DNA from: Bacteroidales bacterium
GTDB taxonomy: Bacteria; Bacteroidota; Bacteroidia; Bacteroidales; VadinHA17
Assembly: GCA_003520925.1 (NCBI GenBank)
Contig: DOTV01000112.1
Span: 9,717-18,563 of the forward strand
Direction: 5' to 3'
DNA: 8,847 nt
In this document: positions 1 through 6,544 of the stretch, piece after piece
Layout of the letters: every line of letters begins with the position of its first letter
Numbering within the stretch: the first letter of the stretch is position 1
The notes under the pieces: model-generated
Seen by the model: only the letters and a program-made list of their open reading frames with translations
Told to the model about the DNA's origin: nothing
Databases searched by the model: none
Program-made: the position numbers and the translations under genes

Positions 1-168
1 GTAAAAGGTTGAAATAATTTCATTTCCCAGGTATTCCCGCCGCAGACCTGCTTCCTTTACAAGTGCGCTGACATAAGATTTGTTTTCTGCCTGCGTTATA
101 ACATGGTAAAAATCACAGTATGAACAGAGCTTCCTGCAAAAAGGGATATGTAAATATATGCCTGCCAT
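1..168 (-). CDS. hemW: HemW-like radical SAM protein, N-terminal part (heme chaperone family)
   Basis: This is the first 56 codons of a gene that runs off the left edge. Translation of the minus strand from ATG at 168 begins MAGIYLHIPFCRKLCSYCDF and stays open to the window edge. Residues C11, C15 and C18 form the CxxxCxxC motif that binds the [4Fe-4S] cluster of radical SAM enzymes. The IYLHIPFC...CSYCDFY context is characteristic of HemW, formerly annotated as oxygen-independent coproporphyrinogen III oxidase. Family knowledge: HemW is a cytoplasmic heme-binding protein thought to deliver heme to respiratory enzymes. True HemN oxidases have a longer N-terminus before the cysteines, and here the motif starts at residue 11, which favours HemW. 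No good Shine-Dalgarno sequence is visible, which is normal for this phylum. The gene diverges from the VanZ-like gene with about 74 bp between starts. The rest of the protein, including the heme-binding region, is outside the window. Confidence 0.88.
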   Translation of the reverse strand, partial: MAGIYLHIPFCRKLCSYCDFYHVITQAENKSYVSALVKEAGLRREYLGNEIISTFY

Positions 169-219
169 TGGGACTTGATGAATCGTTTAAAATTATAAAG
201 AAAATATCATTCTAATGCC

Positions 220-227
220 TAAATTTG
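220..227 (+). promoter_or_regulatory. candidate -7 element for the VanZ-like gene
   Basis: TAAATTTG matches the Bacteroidota -7 consensus TAnnTTTG exactly. No clear TTTG -33 element lies 19-23 bp upstream, so support is partial. If it is used, transcription starts near 234. That would exclude the in-frame TTG at 225, which lies inside the element, and would support ATG 243 as the start of the gene. Confidence 0.3.
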
Positions 228-242
228 CGCCAAACTGAAAAA

Positions 243-617
243 ATGATAAAGCAAAACAAGTTTTCGATTCTTATTTCACTTATCATAGTTTACCTGAGTC
301 TTGCCAGTGCAAAGACTTTTGAAAGTGCTGGATTGTTTGAAATCCCTTATCTCGATAAATTTGTGCATTTCGGCCTCTACTTTATGTTTATGGCAGTGAT
401 TATTATTGAACACAGGAACCTTTTTATAAATACAAGGCAAATAGTCATCGTTGCACTTATTCCGGTTTTTTTTGGTGCTCTGATGGAGCTGGCCCAGGCA
501 GGTTTTACCGAAACACGAAAAGCTGATATACTGGATATAATGTTTAATACTGCCGGAACTGCCACGGCTGTATGCATCTGGTTGTTTTATGAACCCTATT
601 TTAAAAAGGTCAGATAG
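243..617 (+). CDS. VanZ-like family small membrane protein
   Basis: This is a 124-residue integral membrane protein. The open frame can be extended to a TTG at 225, but ATG at 243 is chosen because the TTG lies inside a promoter-like element and the protein then begins MIKQNKFSI just before the first membrane segment. Likely membrane segments are at about 7-23, 39-56, 66-85 and 102-117. VanZ-family hallmarks are visible: D38-K39 followed by H42-F43 at the start of the second segment, then E82 and Q85, R92, D95, D98 and N102 in the GALMELAQ...R..DILDIMFNTAGT region. VanZ of enterococci gives low-level teicoplanin resistance. For the many short homologues the function is unknown, so a resistance role should not be assumed. 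The gene is convergent with the Rrf2-type regulator, and the last 8 bp of the two genes overlap. Confidence 0.8.
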   Translation: MIKQNKFSILISLIIVYLSLASAKTFESAGLFEIPYLDKFVHFGLYFMFMAVIIIEHRNLFINTRQIVIVALIPVFFGALMELAQAGFTETRKADILDIMFNTAGTATAVCIWLFYEPYFKKVR

Positions 618-1050
618 AAATATTTTTTGAAGCTCCTGCTGTATTAACGAGATCTTGTATAGTCTTTCCCCTGAACAATTTATCAATATCCTCCCTTATC
701 TTTGAAAAGTCATCATGTACCGGACAAGTCCTGTTTTTTTTCTTTGCTTCAGTACATGATCCGTCGTGAATAAGGCAGTTTTCAAACAGAGCTTCCCCGT
801 CAATGATCTTAACTATGTCAAGCATGGTTACTGATTCGGGTCTCTTCTGAAGGGAAAATCCTCCGTTTGGACCTTTTACAGAATTCAGTATCTTATGCCG
901 GGCCAGCAGCTGGAGTATTTTAGCCAGGTAAGGTGCCGGAAGGTTCAGATCTCCTGATATTTCTTTTATTCCAATATTAGTTTTTGCTGGGTAGCGGATG
1001 GCAATATAAACAACAGCTCGTATTCCGTATCTGCATGAATTTGATAGCAT
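610..1050 (-). CDS. Rrf2-family transcriptional regulator with IscR-like cysteines
   Basis: The 146-residue protein fits the Rrf2 family in length and layout. An N-terminal winged helix-turn-helix covers about 1-75 (MLSNSCRYGIRAVVYIA, then IGIKEISGDLNLPAPYLAKIL, and a GPNGGFSL wing at 60-67). A cysteine segment and a C-terminal helix follow. Cysteines C92 and C99, with C109-P-V-H112, resemble the IscR cluster ligands C92, C98, C104 and H107. The CxxH end is kept, but the spacing between cysteines is wider. By family knowledge this suggests an Fe-S-sensing DNA-binding regulator (IscR, NsrR or RsrR type); the target genes cannot be read from the sequence. The start codon ATG 1050 lies one base after the rpiB stop, so the two are almost certainly co-transcribed, possibly with translational coupling. 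It ends in an 8-bp convergent overlap with the VanZ-like gene. Confidence 0.87.
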   Translation of the reverse strand: MLSNSCRYGIRAVVYIAIRYPAKTNIGIKEISGDLNLPAPYLAKILQLLARHKILNSVKGPNGGFSLQKRPESVTMLDIVKIIDGEALFENCLIHDGSCTEAKKKNRTCPVHDDFSKIREDIDKLFRGKTIQDLVNTAGASKNISI

Positions 1051-1051
1051 A

Positions 1052-1501
1052 TCAATACATTTTTAAAGGTATTTTGTCGATCCGCCTTTTATGACGTCCT
1101 CCTTCAAATTCTGTTTCAAGAAAAGCCCTTACAATAAGCAGGGCCTCAGAGTCATTAATAAACCTTGCAGGTATAGCACAGATATTTGCATCATTGTGTT
1201 TCCTGGCAAGACGGCTTATTTCTTCATTCCAGCATAAAGCACTTCTTATGCCCTGATGCTTGTTTACCGTCATATTGATTCCGTTTCCGGTTCCGCAAAT
1301 TGAAAATCCAAGATCAAATTCCCCGCTTGATACAGCTTTTGCAAGGGGATGACCAAAATCAGGATAATCATCGGTCTCTTCAAAACGAAAACATCCAAGG
1401 TCCTTTAATTCAACATTGTTCTTGATCAGAAATTTTATTATTTTCTCTTTCAGGTAAAAACCTGCATGATCAGCGACTATTGCTATTTTTCTTTTTTCCA
1501 C
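1052..1501 (-). CDS. rpiB: ribose-5-phosphate isomerase B (RpiB/LacAB family)
   Basis: The 149-residue protein matches the RpiB family over its whole length. It interconverts ribose 5-phosphate and ribulose 5-phosphate in the cytoplasmic pentose phosphate pathway. The N-terminal strand ends in D11-H12-A-G, which contacts the sugar phosphate. C69-G-T-G-N-G (69-74) is the active-site loop with the catalytic cysteine of RpiB. H102-N-D-A-N (102-106) supplies the conserved ring-opening histidine region, and the basic GGRHKRR segment (134-140) binds phosphate. The start is GTG at 1501: an in-frame TGA lies 21 bp upstream and no ATG is available before the DHAG motif. RpiB cannot be told from allose-6-phosphate isomerase (AlsB-like) or LacA/LacB by sequence alone, though the catalytic Cys and the lack of sugar genes nearby favour RpiB. 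It is the first gene of a two-gene unit with the Rrf2 regulator. Confidence 0.92.
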   Translation of the reverse strand: MEKRKIAIVADHAGFYLKEKIIKFLIKNNVELKDLGCFRFEETDDYPDFGHPLAKAVSSGEFDLGFSICGTGNGINMTVNKHQGIRSALCWNEEISRLARKHNDANICAIPARFINDSEALLIVRAFLETEFEGGRHKRRIDKIPLKMY

Positions 1502-2065
1502 TTTTTTGATTTTATGCTTTCAATCATGTGCAAATTAATATAATTGCCCGTTCAAAAGAAAATAATATGCTTTTATCTTTATTAACCCGTCAATCCTCAG
1601 GAGAAACTTTTTAAATAATAAATAAACCTGTTGATAACAAGTAAAACTTTTGTTTCTAAATCGCAATATTTCCTTTTTTATTAACCATTTGCTGTGATTC
1701 CGGATCTAAATCAACTTTAACTTAAAAGTTATAATTTAATAAAGCCAACCTATAAACTATAAATGAACAGTAAAACTTATATTTTTGTTTTAATACCAGT
1801 ATTGGTAACCAAAACTTAACAACTGTTAATTATTTTGCTAATAGACTGATATTCAAAAATGGTATGTTTTTTGAGCTGTTGAAAAGTTGTTAACCTTGTA
1901 ATAAATACGAAAAATAAAAGATAAATCTGAATTTTGTATTAACACAATTAACAGGATATTATATTCATCATAAATTATTAAAATTTTAATAGTTTATAAG
2001 AATAATATATAGCTATTGATAATTTGGTAGGAAATCGTTTTTTGGATTGTATTTTTGTTATGATT
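1502..2065. other. AT-rich intergenic region without genes
   Basis: This stretch between the divergent rpiB and nadA genes has no convincing open reading frame or RNA gene. It is strongly AT-rich and contains repeated short words. AGTAAAACTT occurs at 1640 and 1769, each followed by TTGTTT at a different distance. TTAACA occurs at 1816, 1939 and 1948, with its reverse complement at 1824. Small palindromes include AACTT-AA-AAGTT (1719-1730), TACCA-N4-TGGTA (1794-1807) and TTAACA-AC-TGTTAA (1816-1829). It must hold the promoters of both flanking genes. No exact divergent -7 element was found for rpiB. Confidence 0.6.
2023..2057 (+). promoter_or_regulatory. candidate nadA promoter
   Basis: TATTTTTG at 2050-2057 is an exact match to the Bacteroidota -7 element TAnnTTTG. 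A TTTG that could serve as the -33 element lies at 2023-2026, with a 23-bp spacer that is slightly long. A start near 2064 would place the three hairpins that follow in a leader of about 127 nt before nadA. The region is AT-rich, so a chance match is possible. Confidence 0.35.
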
Positions 2066-2093
2066 TTAACCACAGCTTAAAAGCCGTGATTAA
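2066..2093. repeat. REP-like imperfect hairpin 1
   Basis: The arms TTAACCACAGCTT and AAGCCGTGATTAA face each other around a 2-base AA loop. Eleven of 13 positions pair as Watson-Crick. The two exceptions are C/A oppositions (2070/2089 and 2074/2085) on the plus strand. On the minus strand these become G-T wobbles, so that strand can fold with all 13 positions paired. The outer arm TTAACCAC is shared with the next hairpin, which suggests two copies of one repeat family. Confidence 0.6.
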
Positions 2094-2104
2094 GAAATTT
2101 GATG

Positions 2105-2130
2105 TAACCACGACATTTATGTTGTGGTTA
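2105..2130. repeat. REP-like hairpin 2
   Basis: The arms TAACCACGAC and GTTGTGGTTA pair over all 10 positions on the plus strand, with one G-T wobble, around the loop ATTTAT. The arm TAACCAC is common to hairpin 1, and the pair is arranged head to tail 11 bp apart. This is the usual look of REP/BIME-type intergenic repeats. The wobble is on the opposite strand from those of hairpin 1. Confidence 0.6.
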
Positions 2131-2153
2131 AAAGCGAAAAACATAAAGACTTA

Positions 2154-2167
2154 AGGGCTTTAGCCCT
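2154..2167. repeat. short GGGC/GCCC hairpin before nadA
   Basis: AGGGC and GCCCT pair perfectly around a TTTA loop, 23 bp before the nadA start codon. It follows the two TTAACCAC hairpins closely and may belong to the same composite intergenic repeat. No T-run follows it, so it does not look like an intrinsic terminator. If it is transcribed, it sits just upstream of the ribosome entry region of nadA. Confidence 0.45.
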
Positions 2168-2190
2168 AATATTGGTGAAGGAAATATCGA

Positions 2191-3144
2191 ATGAATATTA
2201 AAGCAACAACAGATTATGTTTCTGAGATAAACAGGTTGAAGAAGAATAAAAACGCAATTATTCTTGCACATTATTATCAGACGGGCGATATACAGGATAT
2301 TGCTGATTTTGTCGGAGACAGCCTTGCCCTTTCACAGAAAGCTGCATCTAATGATGCAGATATTATTCTTTTTGCAGGAGTAAGATTCATGGCTGAAACA
2401 GCAAAAGTACTTTCTCCCGGGAAAAGAGTTTTTATTCCTGATATGAATGCAGGGTGTTCTCTTGCTGATTCCTGTAAGGCTGAGGATTTCAGTAAATTCA
2501 TTAAAGATAACCCGGGGAGGACAGTAGTTACTTATGTAAATACGAATATTGATGTAAAAGCCTTGTCAGATATCATCTGCACATCTTCAAATGCAGTTCA
2601 GATTATTGAATCTCTTCCTCCAGGAGAAAAGATACTTTTCGGTCCCGACAGGAATCTTGGAAACTATATTCTAAATAAAACTGGCAGGGATATTGTTATC
2701 TGGAACGGTACATGCCATGTCCATGAGGAGTTTTCACTTGAAGCTATAATCAGACTCAAGAATGAAAACCCGGTAGCAAAAATTATCGTTCATCCCGAAT
2801 GTGAACTTCCAGTAAGGATGGTTGCTGATTTTATTGGATCTACAGCTTCACTTCTTCAATTTACAAAAAAGGACAATTCCTCTGTTTATATAGTCGGAAC
2901 CGAACCCGGGATCATACATCAGATGAAAAAAGCAAACCCTTCAAAGGTTTTCATCCCGGCTCCCCCGCGAGACTCTACATGTGGCTGCAGTGAATGTAGT
3001 TTTATGAAACTTATAACAATTGAAAAAATCTTCAGGTGCCTCATGGATGAAATACCAGAGATAATTATCGATCATGAAATTCTTATGAAAGCACGAAAAC
3101 CAATTGTAAGAATGATGGAAATTTCTGAAAAACTAGGCCTGTAA
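2191..3144 (+). CDS. nadA: quinolinate synthase A
   Basis: The 317-residue protein is full length for NadA. This cytoplasmic [4Fe-4S] enzyme condenses iminoaspartate with dihydroxyacetone phosphate to give quinolinate in de novo NAD synthesis. Conserved elements appear in order: AHYYQ (26-30), FAGVRFMAET (61-70), MNAGCSLADSC with cluster ligand C89, YVNTN (115-119), WNGTCHVHEE with ligand C175, HPEC (201-204), GTEPG (237-241), and the C-terminal CGCSEC motif (264-269), where C269 before the FMK segment is the likely third ligand. C264 and C266 beside it resemble the redox-active cysteine pairs seen in some bacterial NadA proteins. An AGGA lies about 8 bases before ATG 2191. nadB and nadC are not in the window. 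The gene follows a cluster of hairpins and is followed after 3 bp by the MORN-repeat gene, so the two are probably co-transcribed. Confidence 0.96.
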   Translation: MNIKATTDYVSEINRLKKNKNAIILAHYYQTGDIQDIADFVGDSLALSQKAASNDADIILFAGVRFMAETAKVLSPGKRVFIPDMNAGCSLADSCKAEDFSKFIKDNPGRTVVTYVNTNIDVKALSDIICTSSNAVQIIESLPPGEKILFGPDRNLGNYILNKTGRDIVIWNGTCHVHEEFSLEAIIRLKNENPVAKIIVHPECELPVRMVADFIGSTASLLQFTKKDNSSVYIVGTEPGIIHQMKKANPSKVFIPAPPRDSTCGCSECSFMKLITIEKIFRCLMDEIPEIIIDHEILMKARKPIVRMMEISEKLGL

Positions 3145-3147
3145 AAA

Positions 3148-4692
3148 ATGAAAAAAGAATTACTTGCTATTGTTATTTTATTAACAGGATTTTTTGCTTC
3201 CGGTCAGACACCTCAGGATGGTTATCAGATTTTTAAATATCCCAATGGAACGGTTTCAAGCGAGGGGATTTTTAAAAGCGGCAAGCCCGACGGTTACTGG
3301 AAAAGCTATTATGTAACTGGAATTAAAAAATCGGAGGGAAAGTACTCTGGTTTTCAGCTCGACAGTGTCTGGGTATTCTTCGACCAGACCGGTGATACAA
3401 TCGAAAAAATCAACTACCTCTTCGGTAAGAGGAACGGATATTCATATAAATATAAAAAAGATCCATCTGAAGGACTGTATGTTTTCTTGAAAGAACTTTA
3501 TGCCGGTGACAAAAAAGAAGGAACTGCCTATTCCTATTTTCCGGACGGTAAAATTCAGCAGACAATCTCATATAACAGCGGTAAAAAGGAAGGATTATCC
3601 AAGGAGTTTGACAAGAAAGGGATCGTTGTCACATTACTTGAATATAACAATGATTTTCTCATTAGCAGGGAAAGAATTAACAGATCCGACAGCAAAGGTT
3701 TGAAGCAGGGTGTATGGAAAGACTTTTATCCTAACGGATCGGTAAAATCAGAGAAGAACTACAGAGATGACCTTCTTCATGGCTATTTCAAGGAATATGA
3801 TGCCAGAGGTGTGCTGACTCTTACAATGCTGTACGACAGCGGTTCGATCGTTAAATCAGAAGTTGAGGATCAGCCTGATATTGAGATCGAAAACAGATAT
3901 GACCAGAATAATAAACTGATCTACAGCGGACCATTCAGGAATAAAATCCCTGTTGGGGTTCACAGGGAATACAATACTGACGGGAAAGTCAAAAACGCTT
4001 TTATTTATAATGATAACGGCCTGCTTATTTCCGAAGGCATTGTTGATGATGGCGGAAAATTCAACGGGAAATGGAAAGATCTTTATCCGGATGGTAAAAC
4101 TCTTGCCGAAGGACAGTACACTGACAGCAGGCGTTCAGGTGTATGGAAATTCTATAATAATGAGGGTAAAATGGAACAGACCGGATCGTACAATAACGGA
4201 AGGCCTGATGGTCTTTGGAAATGGTACTATGAAAACGGATCCCTTCTCAGGGAAGAGGAATATTTCCAGGGACAGCGCGACGGAACATATACAGAATATT
4301 CACCTACTGGAGAAATTATTGCCCAGGGTGTATATACCGACGGCGAGAAAAACGGTGAATGGAAGTATAAATCAGGAGACAATATCGAAGAAGGAAAATA
4401 TATAGTGGGCTTACGCGACGGATTATGGAAATCTTATTATCCTGACGGAAAAATATTATTCAAAGGTAATTACATCCAGGGAAATCCTGATGGTCAGCTG
4501 ACTTACTATTATGAAAACGGAAGGCCGAAGGAGGAACAATTTTACAGGATGGGAATAAGACAGAAAACATGGAAGAAATACGACGAGGAGGGTGTTCCAG
4601 TTTTGACGATTACATACAAGGATGATTTTGAATTCAGTATTAACGGTGTCAAAATAAATCTTCCGGAAAGTGATGTAAAGCTCATTAAATGA
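3148..4692 (+). CDS. secreted MORN-repeat (YwqK-like) protein
   Basis: The 514-residue protein begins with a signal peptide (KK then a hydrophobic stretch, about 1-19, likely cut after ASG before Q20). It therefore acts outside the cytoplasm; no lipobox is present. The rest consists of MORN-type beta-hairpin repeats of the form G-x-W-K-x-Y-Y-x-D/N-G-K. I count about 16 repeat cores, centred on G49, S73, G97, G125, G149, G188, G212, G270, G307, G331, G355, G379, G403, G425, G449 and K473. MORN repeats are structural and no catalytic domain is visible. Database names such as 'toxin-antitoxin system YwqK family antitoxin' come from distant Firmicutes homologues and are not supported by a partner here. 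The start lies 3 bp after the nadA stop and ruvB follows after 27 bp, so it is probably read in one operon. Its role is unknown. Confidence 0.85.
   Translation: MKKELLAIVILLTGFFASGQTPQDGYQIFKYPNGTVSSEGIFKSGKPDGYWKSYYVTGIKKSEGKYSGFQLDSVWVFFDQTGDTIEKINYLFGKRNGYSYKYKKDPSEGLYVFLKELYAGDKKEGTAYSYFPDGKIQQTISYNSGKKEGLSKEFDKKGIVVTLLEYNNDFLISRERINRSDSKGLKQGVWKDFYPNGSVKSEKNYRDDLLHGYFKEYDARGVLTLTMLYDSGSIVKSEVEDQPDIEIENRYDQNNKLIYSGPFRNKIPVGVHREYNTDGKVKNAFIYNDNGLLISEGIVDDGGKFNGKWKDLYPDGKTLAEGQYTDSRRSGVWKFYNNEGKMEQTGSYNNGRPDGLWKWYYENGSLLREEEYFQGQRDGTYTEYSPTGEIIAQGVYTDGEKNGEWKYKSGDNIEEGKYIVGLRDGLWKSYYPDGKILFKGNYIQGNPDGQLTYYYENGRPKEEQFYRMGIRQKTWKKYDEEGVPVLTITYKDDFEFSINGVKINLPESDVKLIK
4066..4581 (+). repeat. 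regular 24-codon MORN repeat array
   Basis: Within the MORN gene, the cores at residues 307, 331, 355, 379, 403, 425, 449 and 473 are spaced 24, 24, 24, 24, 22, 24 and 24 residues apart, a period of 72 bp. The repeats are similar in protein pattern (GxWKxYYxDGK) but clearly diverged in DNA, so this is an old duplication series. The N-terminal half is less regular, with gaps of 28, 39, 58 and 37 residues between some cores. Confidence 0.75.
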
Positions 4693-4719
4693 CCAAAATA
4701 ATTTTTTACGGATTTAAAA

Positions 4720-5745
4720 ATGGATGAAGAGTTCAATATAAGGAAAGAACATATTGCGGAAAGTGATCCTGAATTTGAAAAACAACTCCGGCCTGTTACC
4801 CTTGATGACTTCAAAGGTCAGAAGCAGATTATTGAAAATCTGACAGTTTTTGTCACAGCAGCAAGGCAACGGAGCGAATCTCTCGATCATGTTCTGCTTC
4901 ATGGACCTCCAGGGCTCGGAAAAACAACTCTTGCAGCAATTATATCAAACGAACTCAAAGTAAACATGAGGATCACTTCCGGACCTGTACTTGATAAACC
5001 GGGAGACCTGGCAGGATTGCTTACAAACCTTCAGGAAGGAGACGTCCTGTTTATTGATGAAATCCACAGGCTCAGCCCTGTCGTTGAGGAGTATCTGTAT
5101 TCTGCAATGGAAGATTTCCAGATCGATATTATGCTCGACAAGGGACCCAGTGCGAGGTCGGTCCAGCTTACCCTGAACAAATTCACCCTCATTGGCGCAA
5201 CAACCCGTTCAGGATTGCTGACAAGCCCGCTCAGGGCTAGATTCGGGATTACCTTTCACCTTGAATATTACGATCATGATGTTCTGACGGGAATAGTAAA
5301 AAGATCAGCCAGTATACTTAACGTACAAATTGATAATAATGCAGCTGTCGAAATAGCCAGGCGAAGCCGCGGGACTCCCAGGATTGCAAATGCCCTTCTC
5401 AGAAGGATCAGGGATTTTGCACAGGTAAGAGGCTCGGGAAAGATCGATATCGAAATAACCCGTTACGGGCTTAAAGCACTGAATATCGATCAGCATGGCC
5501 TTGATGAGATGGATAACCGGATCCTGCTGGCAATTATTGAAAAATTTGGAGGCGGACCGGTGGGTCTGAATACTATATCAACGGCTGTGGGAGAAGAGAG
5601 CGGAACTATAGAAGAGGTATATGAACCATTCCTTATTAAAGAGGGTTACCTGAAAAGGACACCTCGGGGACGTGAAGCGACTGAACACGCATTCAGGCAC
5701 CTTGGTAAGCAATTCCGCCATGACCTTAACGGAACATTGTTTTGA
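4720..5745 (+). CDS. ruvB: Holliday junction branch migration helicase RuvB
   Basis: The 341-residue protein has the full RuvB layout and standard length. It is the AAA+ hexameric motor that, with RuvA, drives branch migration of Holliday junctions. Motifs seen: LRPVTLDDFKGQ (23-34), Walker A GPPGLGKT (62-69, K68), Walker B FIDEIH (111-116), sensor 1 GATTR (159-163), the arginine finger in SPLRARFG (R174 by E. coli numbering), sensor 2 GTPRIAN (218-224), and a C-terminal winged helix with GGGPVGL (277-283) and EGYLKRTPRGR (308-318) for DNA binding. The start ATG 4720 gives the usual N-terminus. ruvA and ruvC are not adjacent, which is common in this phylum. It is downstream of the MORN gene on the same strand and convergent with the Crp-like regulator, 28 bp away. 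I see no strong terminator between them. Confidence 0.97.
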   Translation: MDEEFNIRKEHIAESDPEFEKQLRPVTLDDFKGQKQIIENLTVFVTAARQRSESLDHVLLHGPPGLGKTTLAAIISNELKVNMRITSGPVLDKPGDLAGLLTNLQEGDVLFIDEIHRLSPVVEEYLYSAMEDFQIDIMLDKGPSARSVQLTLNKFTLIGATTRSGLLTSPLRARFGITFHLEYYDHDVLTGIVKRSASILNVQIDNNAAVEIARRSRGTPRIANALLRRIRDFAQVRGSGKIDIEITRYGLKALNIDQHGLDEMDNRILLAIIEKFGGGPVGLNTISTAVGEESGTIEEVYEPFLIKEGYLKRTPRGREATEHAFRHLGKQFRHDLNGTLF

Positions 5746-5773
5746 CAGCATAAAAAATTAAAAAGGAACAAAA

Positions 5774-6490
5774 CTATATCCTTGTCAGAACATTGCTGAT
5801 CTTTTCAAGACCCTTTTTATTTATGATTTTGATTTTTCTTCCGTTAAGCTCAACAAGTTTGTCGGTCTTGAATTCTGACAATAACCTAATTACTGACTCA
5901 GTTGCAGTTCCTACAATATTAGCCAGCTCCTCGCGTGTAAGGGAAATTTTAAGATAGTTTTGCTCATCGAGACCGAAATCATTTACAAGAAGAAGCAATA
6001 TTTCAGCGAGCCTTTCCCTGACGGTTTTCTGAGCTATATCGGTAATAAAAGAATTTGCCTCGCCAAGCTCATGACATGCAAGCTTCAGCAGCTCCAGGGC
6101 ATATGAAGGATTTGATTTAATGAATGAAATCAGGATCTCGGATGGAATGAAACAAACCTGGCAATCCTCAATTACTTTGGCAGATGTACATGCGGCTTCA
6201 TTGCTAAGGACACTCCGGTAGGCAATAATTTCACCCTCCTTCGCAAACCTTATAATCTGTTCTTTTCCGTCAAAACCGGTTTTGAAAACTTTTATGATCC
6301 CGCTGTGAATGCAATAGAATCCGCTAATACGGTTCCCTTCCTGGTAAAGAACATCTCCCCTCTTGTATTGCCTGAAATCCTTTTCGAAGTTTATCATTTC
6401 AACCTCTTCTGCAGTCAGATGCTTGAAGATCGAACCTGTTTCAAGAGCGCATTTATCACACAACGGAACATTTATTTCATGCTGTCTCAT
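5774..6490 (-). CDS. Crp/Fnr-family transcriptional regulator with partial FNR cysteine set
   Basis: ATG at 6490 gives 238 residues. The frame could be extended to a TTG at 6538, but the extra 16 residues (MNIKLRVLLLYKTKRI) look like noise and homologues begin just before the CxxC. A cyclic-nucleotide-binding-like beta barrel covers about 20-135 and a dimer helix about 135-165. A winged helix follows, with helix-turn-helix at 185-207 (TREELANIVGTATESVIRLL). Its recognition helix has E198-S-V-I-R202 where E. coli FNR has E-T-I-S-R, so the DNA site may differ from TTGAT. C11 and C14 align with FNR C20 and C23, and C113 in VCFIP aligns with FNR C122. The position of FNR C29 is S20. It is the last gene after pheS, 54 bp downstream. 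Whether it senses oxygen, redox state or a small ligand is open. Confidence 0.87.
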   Translation of the reverse strand: MRQHEINVPLCDKCALETGSIFKHLTAEEVEMINFEKDFRQYKRGDVLYQEGNRISGFYCIHSGIIKVFKTGFDGKEQIIRFAKEGEIIAYRSVLSNEAACTSAKVIEDCQVCFIPSEILISFIKSNPSYALELLKLACHELGEANSFITDIAQKTVRERLAEILLLLVNDFGLDEQNYLKISLTREELANIVGTATESVIRLLSEFKTDKLVELNGRKIKIINKKGLEKISNVLTRI

Positions 6491-6544
6491 TATTCTTTTT
6501 GTCTTATACAATAACAATACCCTCAATTTTATGTTCAAACCAGC

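Noticed and set aside
276..686. 136-codon minus-strand frame across the VanZ-like gene
   Set aside because: It overlaps both the VanZ-like gene and the Rrf2 gene end, has a composition unlike a real protein, and shows no family motif.
1502..2065. Possible chromosomal replication origin in the AT-rich gap
   Set aside because: One TGTTGATAA (about 1629-1637) is a single mismatch from a DnaA box, but there is no cluster of good boxes and no replication gene beside it. Whole-genome GC skew would be needed.
2066..2190. NAD-sensing riboswitch before nadA
   Set aside because: The hairpins do not match any NAD riboswitch consensus I know, and their similarity to each other fits repeats better than an aptamer. 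Kept only as a possible leader.
3148..4692. Antitoxin of a toxin-antitoxin pair (YwqK label)
   Set aside because: The protein is secreted and much longer than an antitoxin, and its neighbours nadA and ruvB are housekeeping genes, not toxins.
5746..5783. Bidirectional terminator between ruvB and the Crp-like gene
   Set aside because: Only a 5-bp AAGGA/TCCTT pairing with an 11-base loop is present, partly inside the coding end; too weak to call.
6491..6538. Upstream TTG start for the Crp-like regulator
   Set aside because: It adds a non-conserved hydrophobic/basic stretch ahead of the CxxC; ATG 6490 fits the family length and start.
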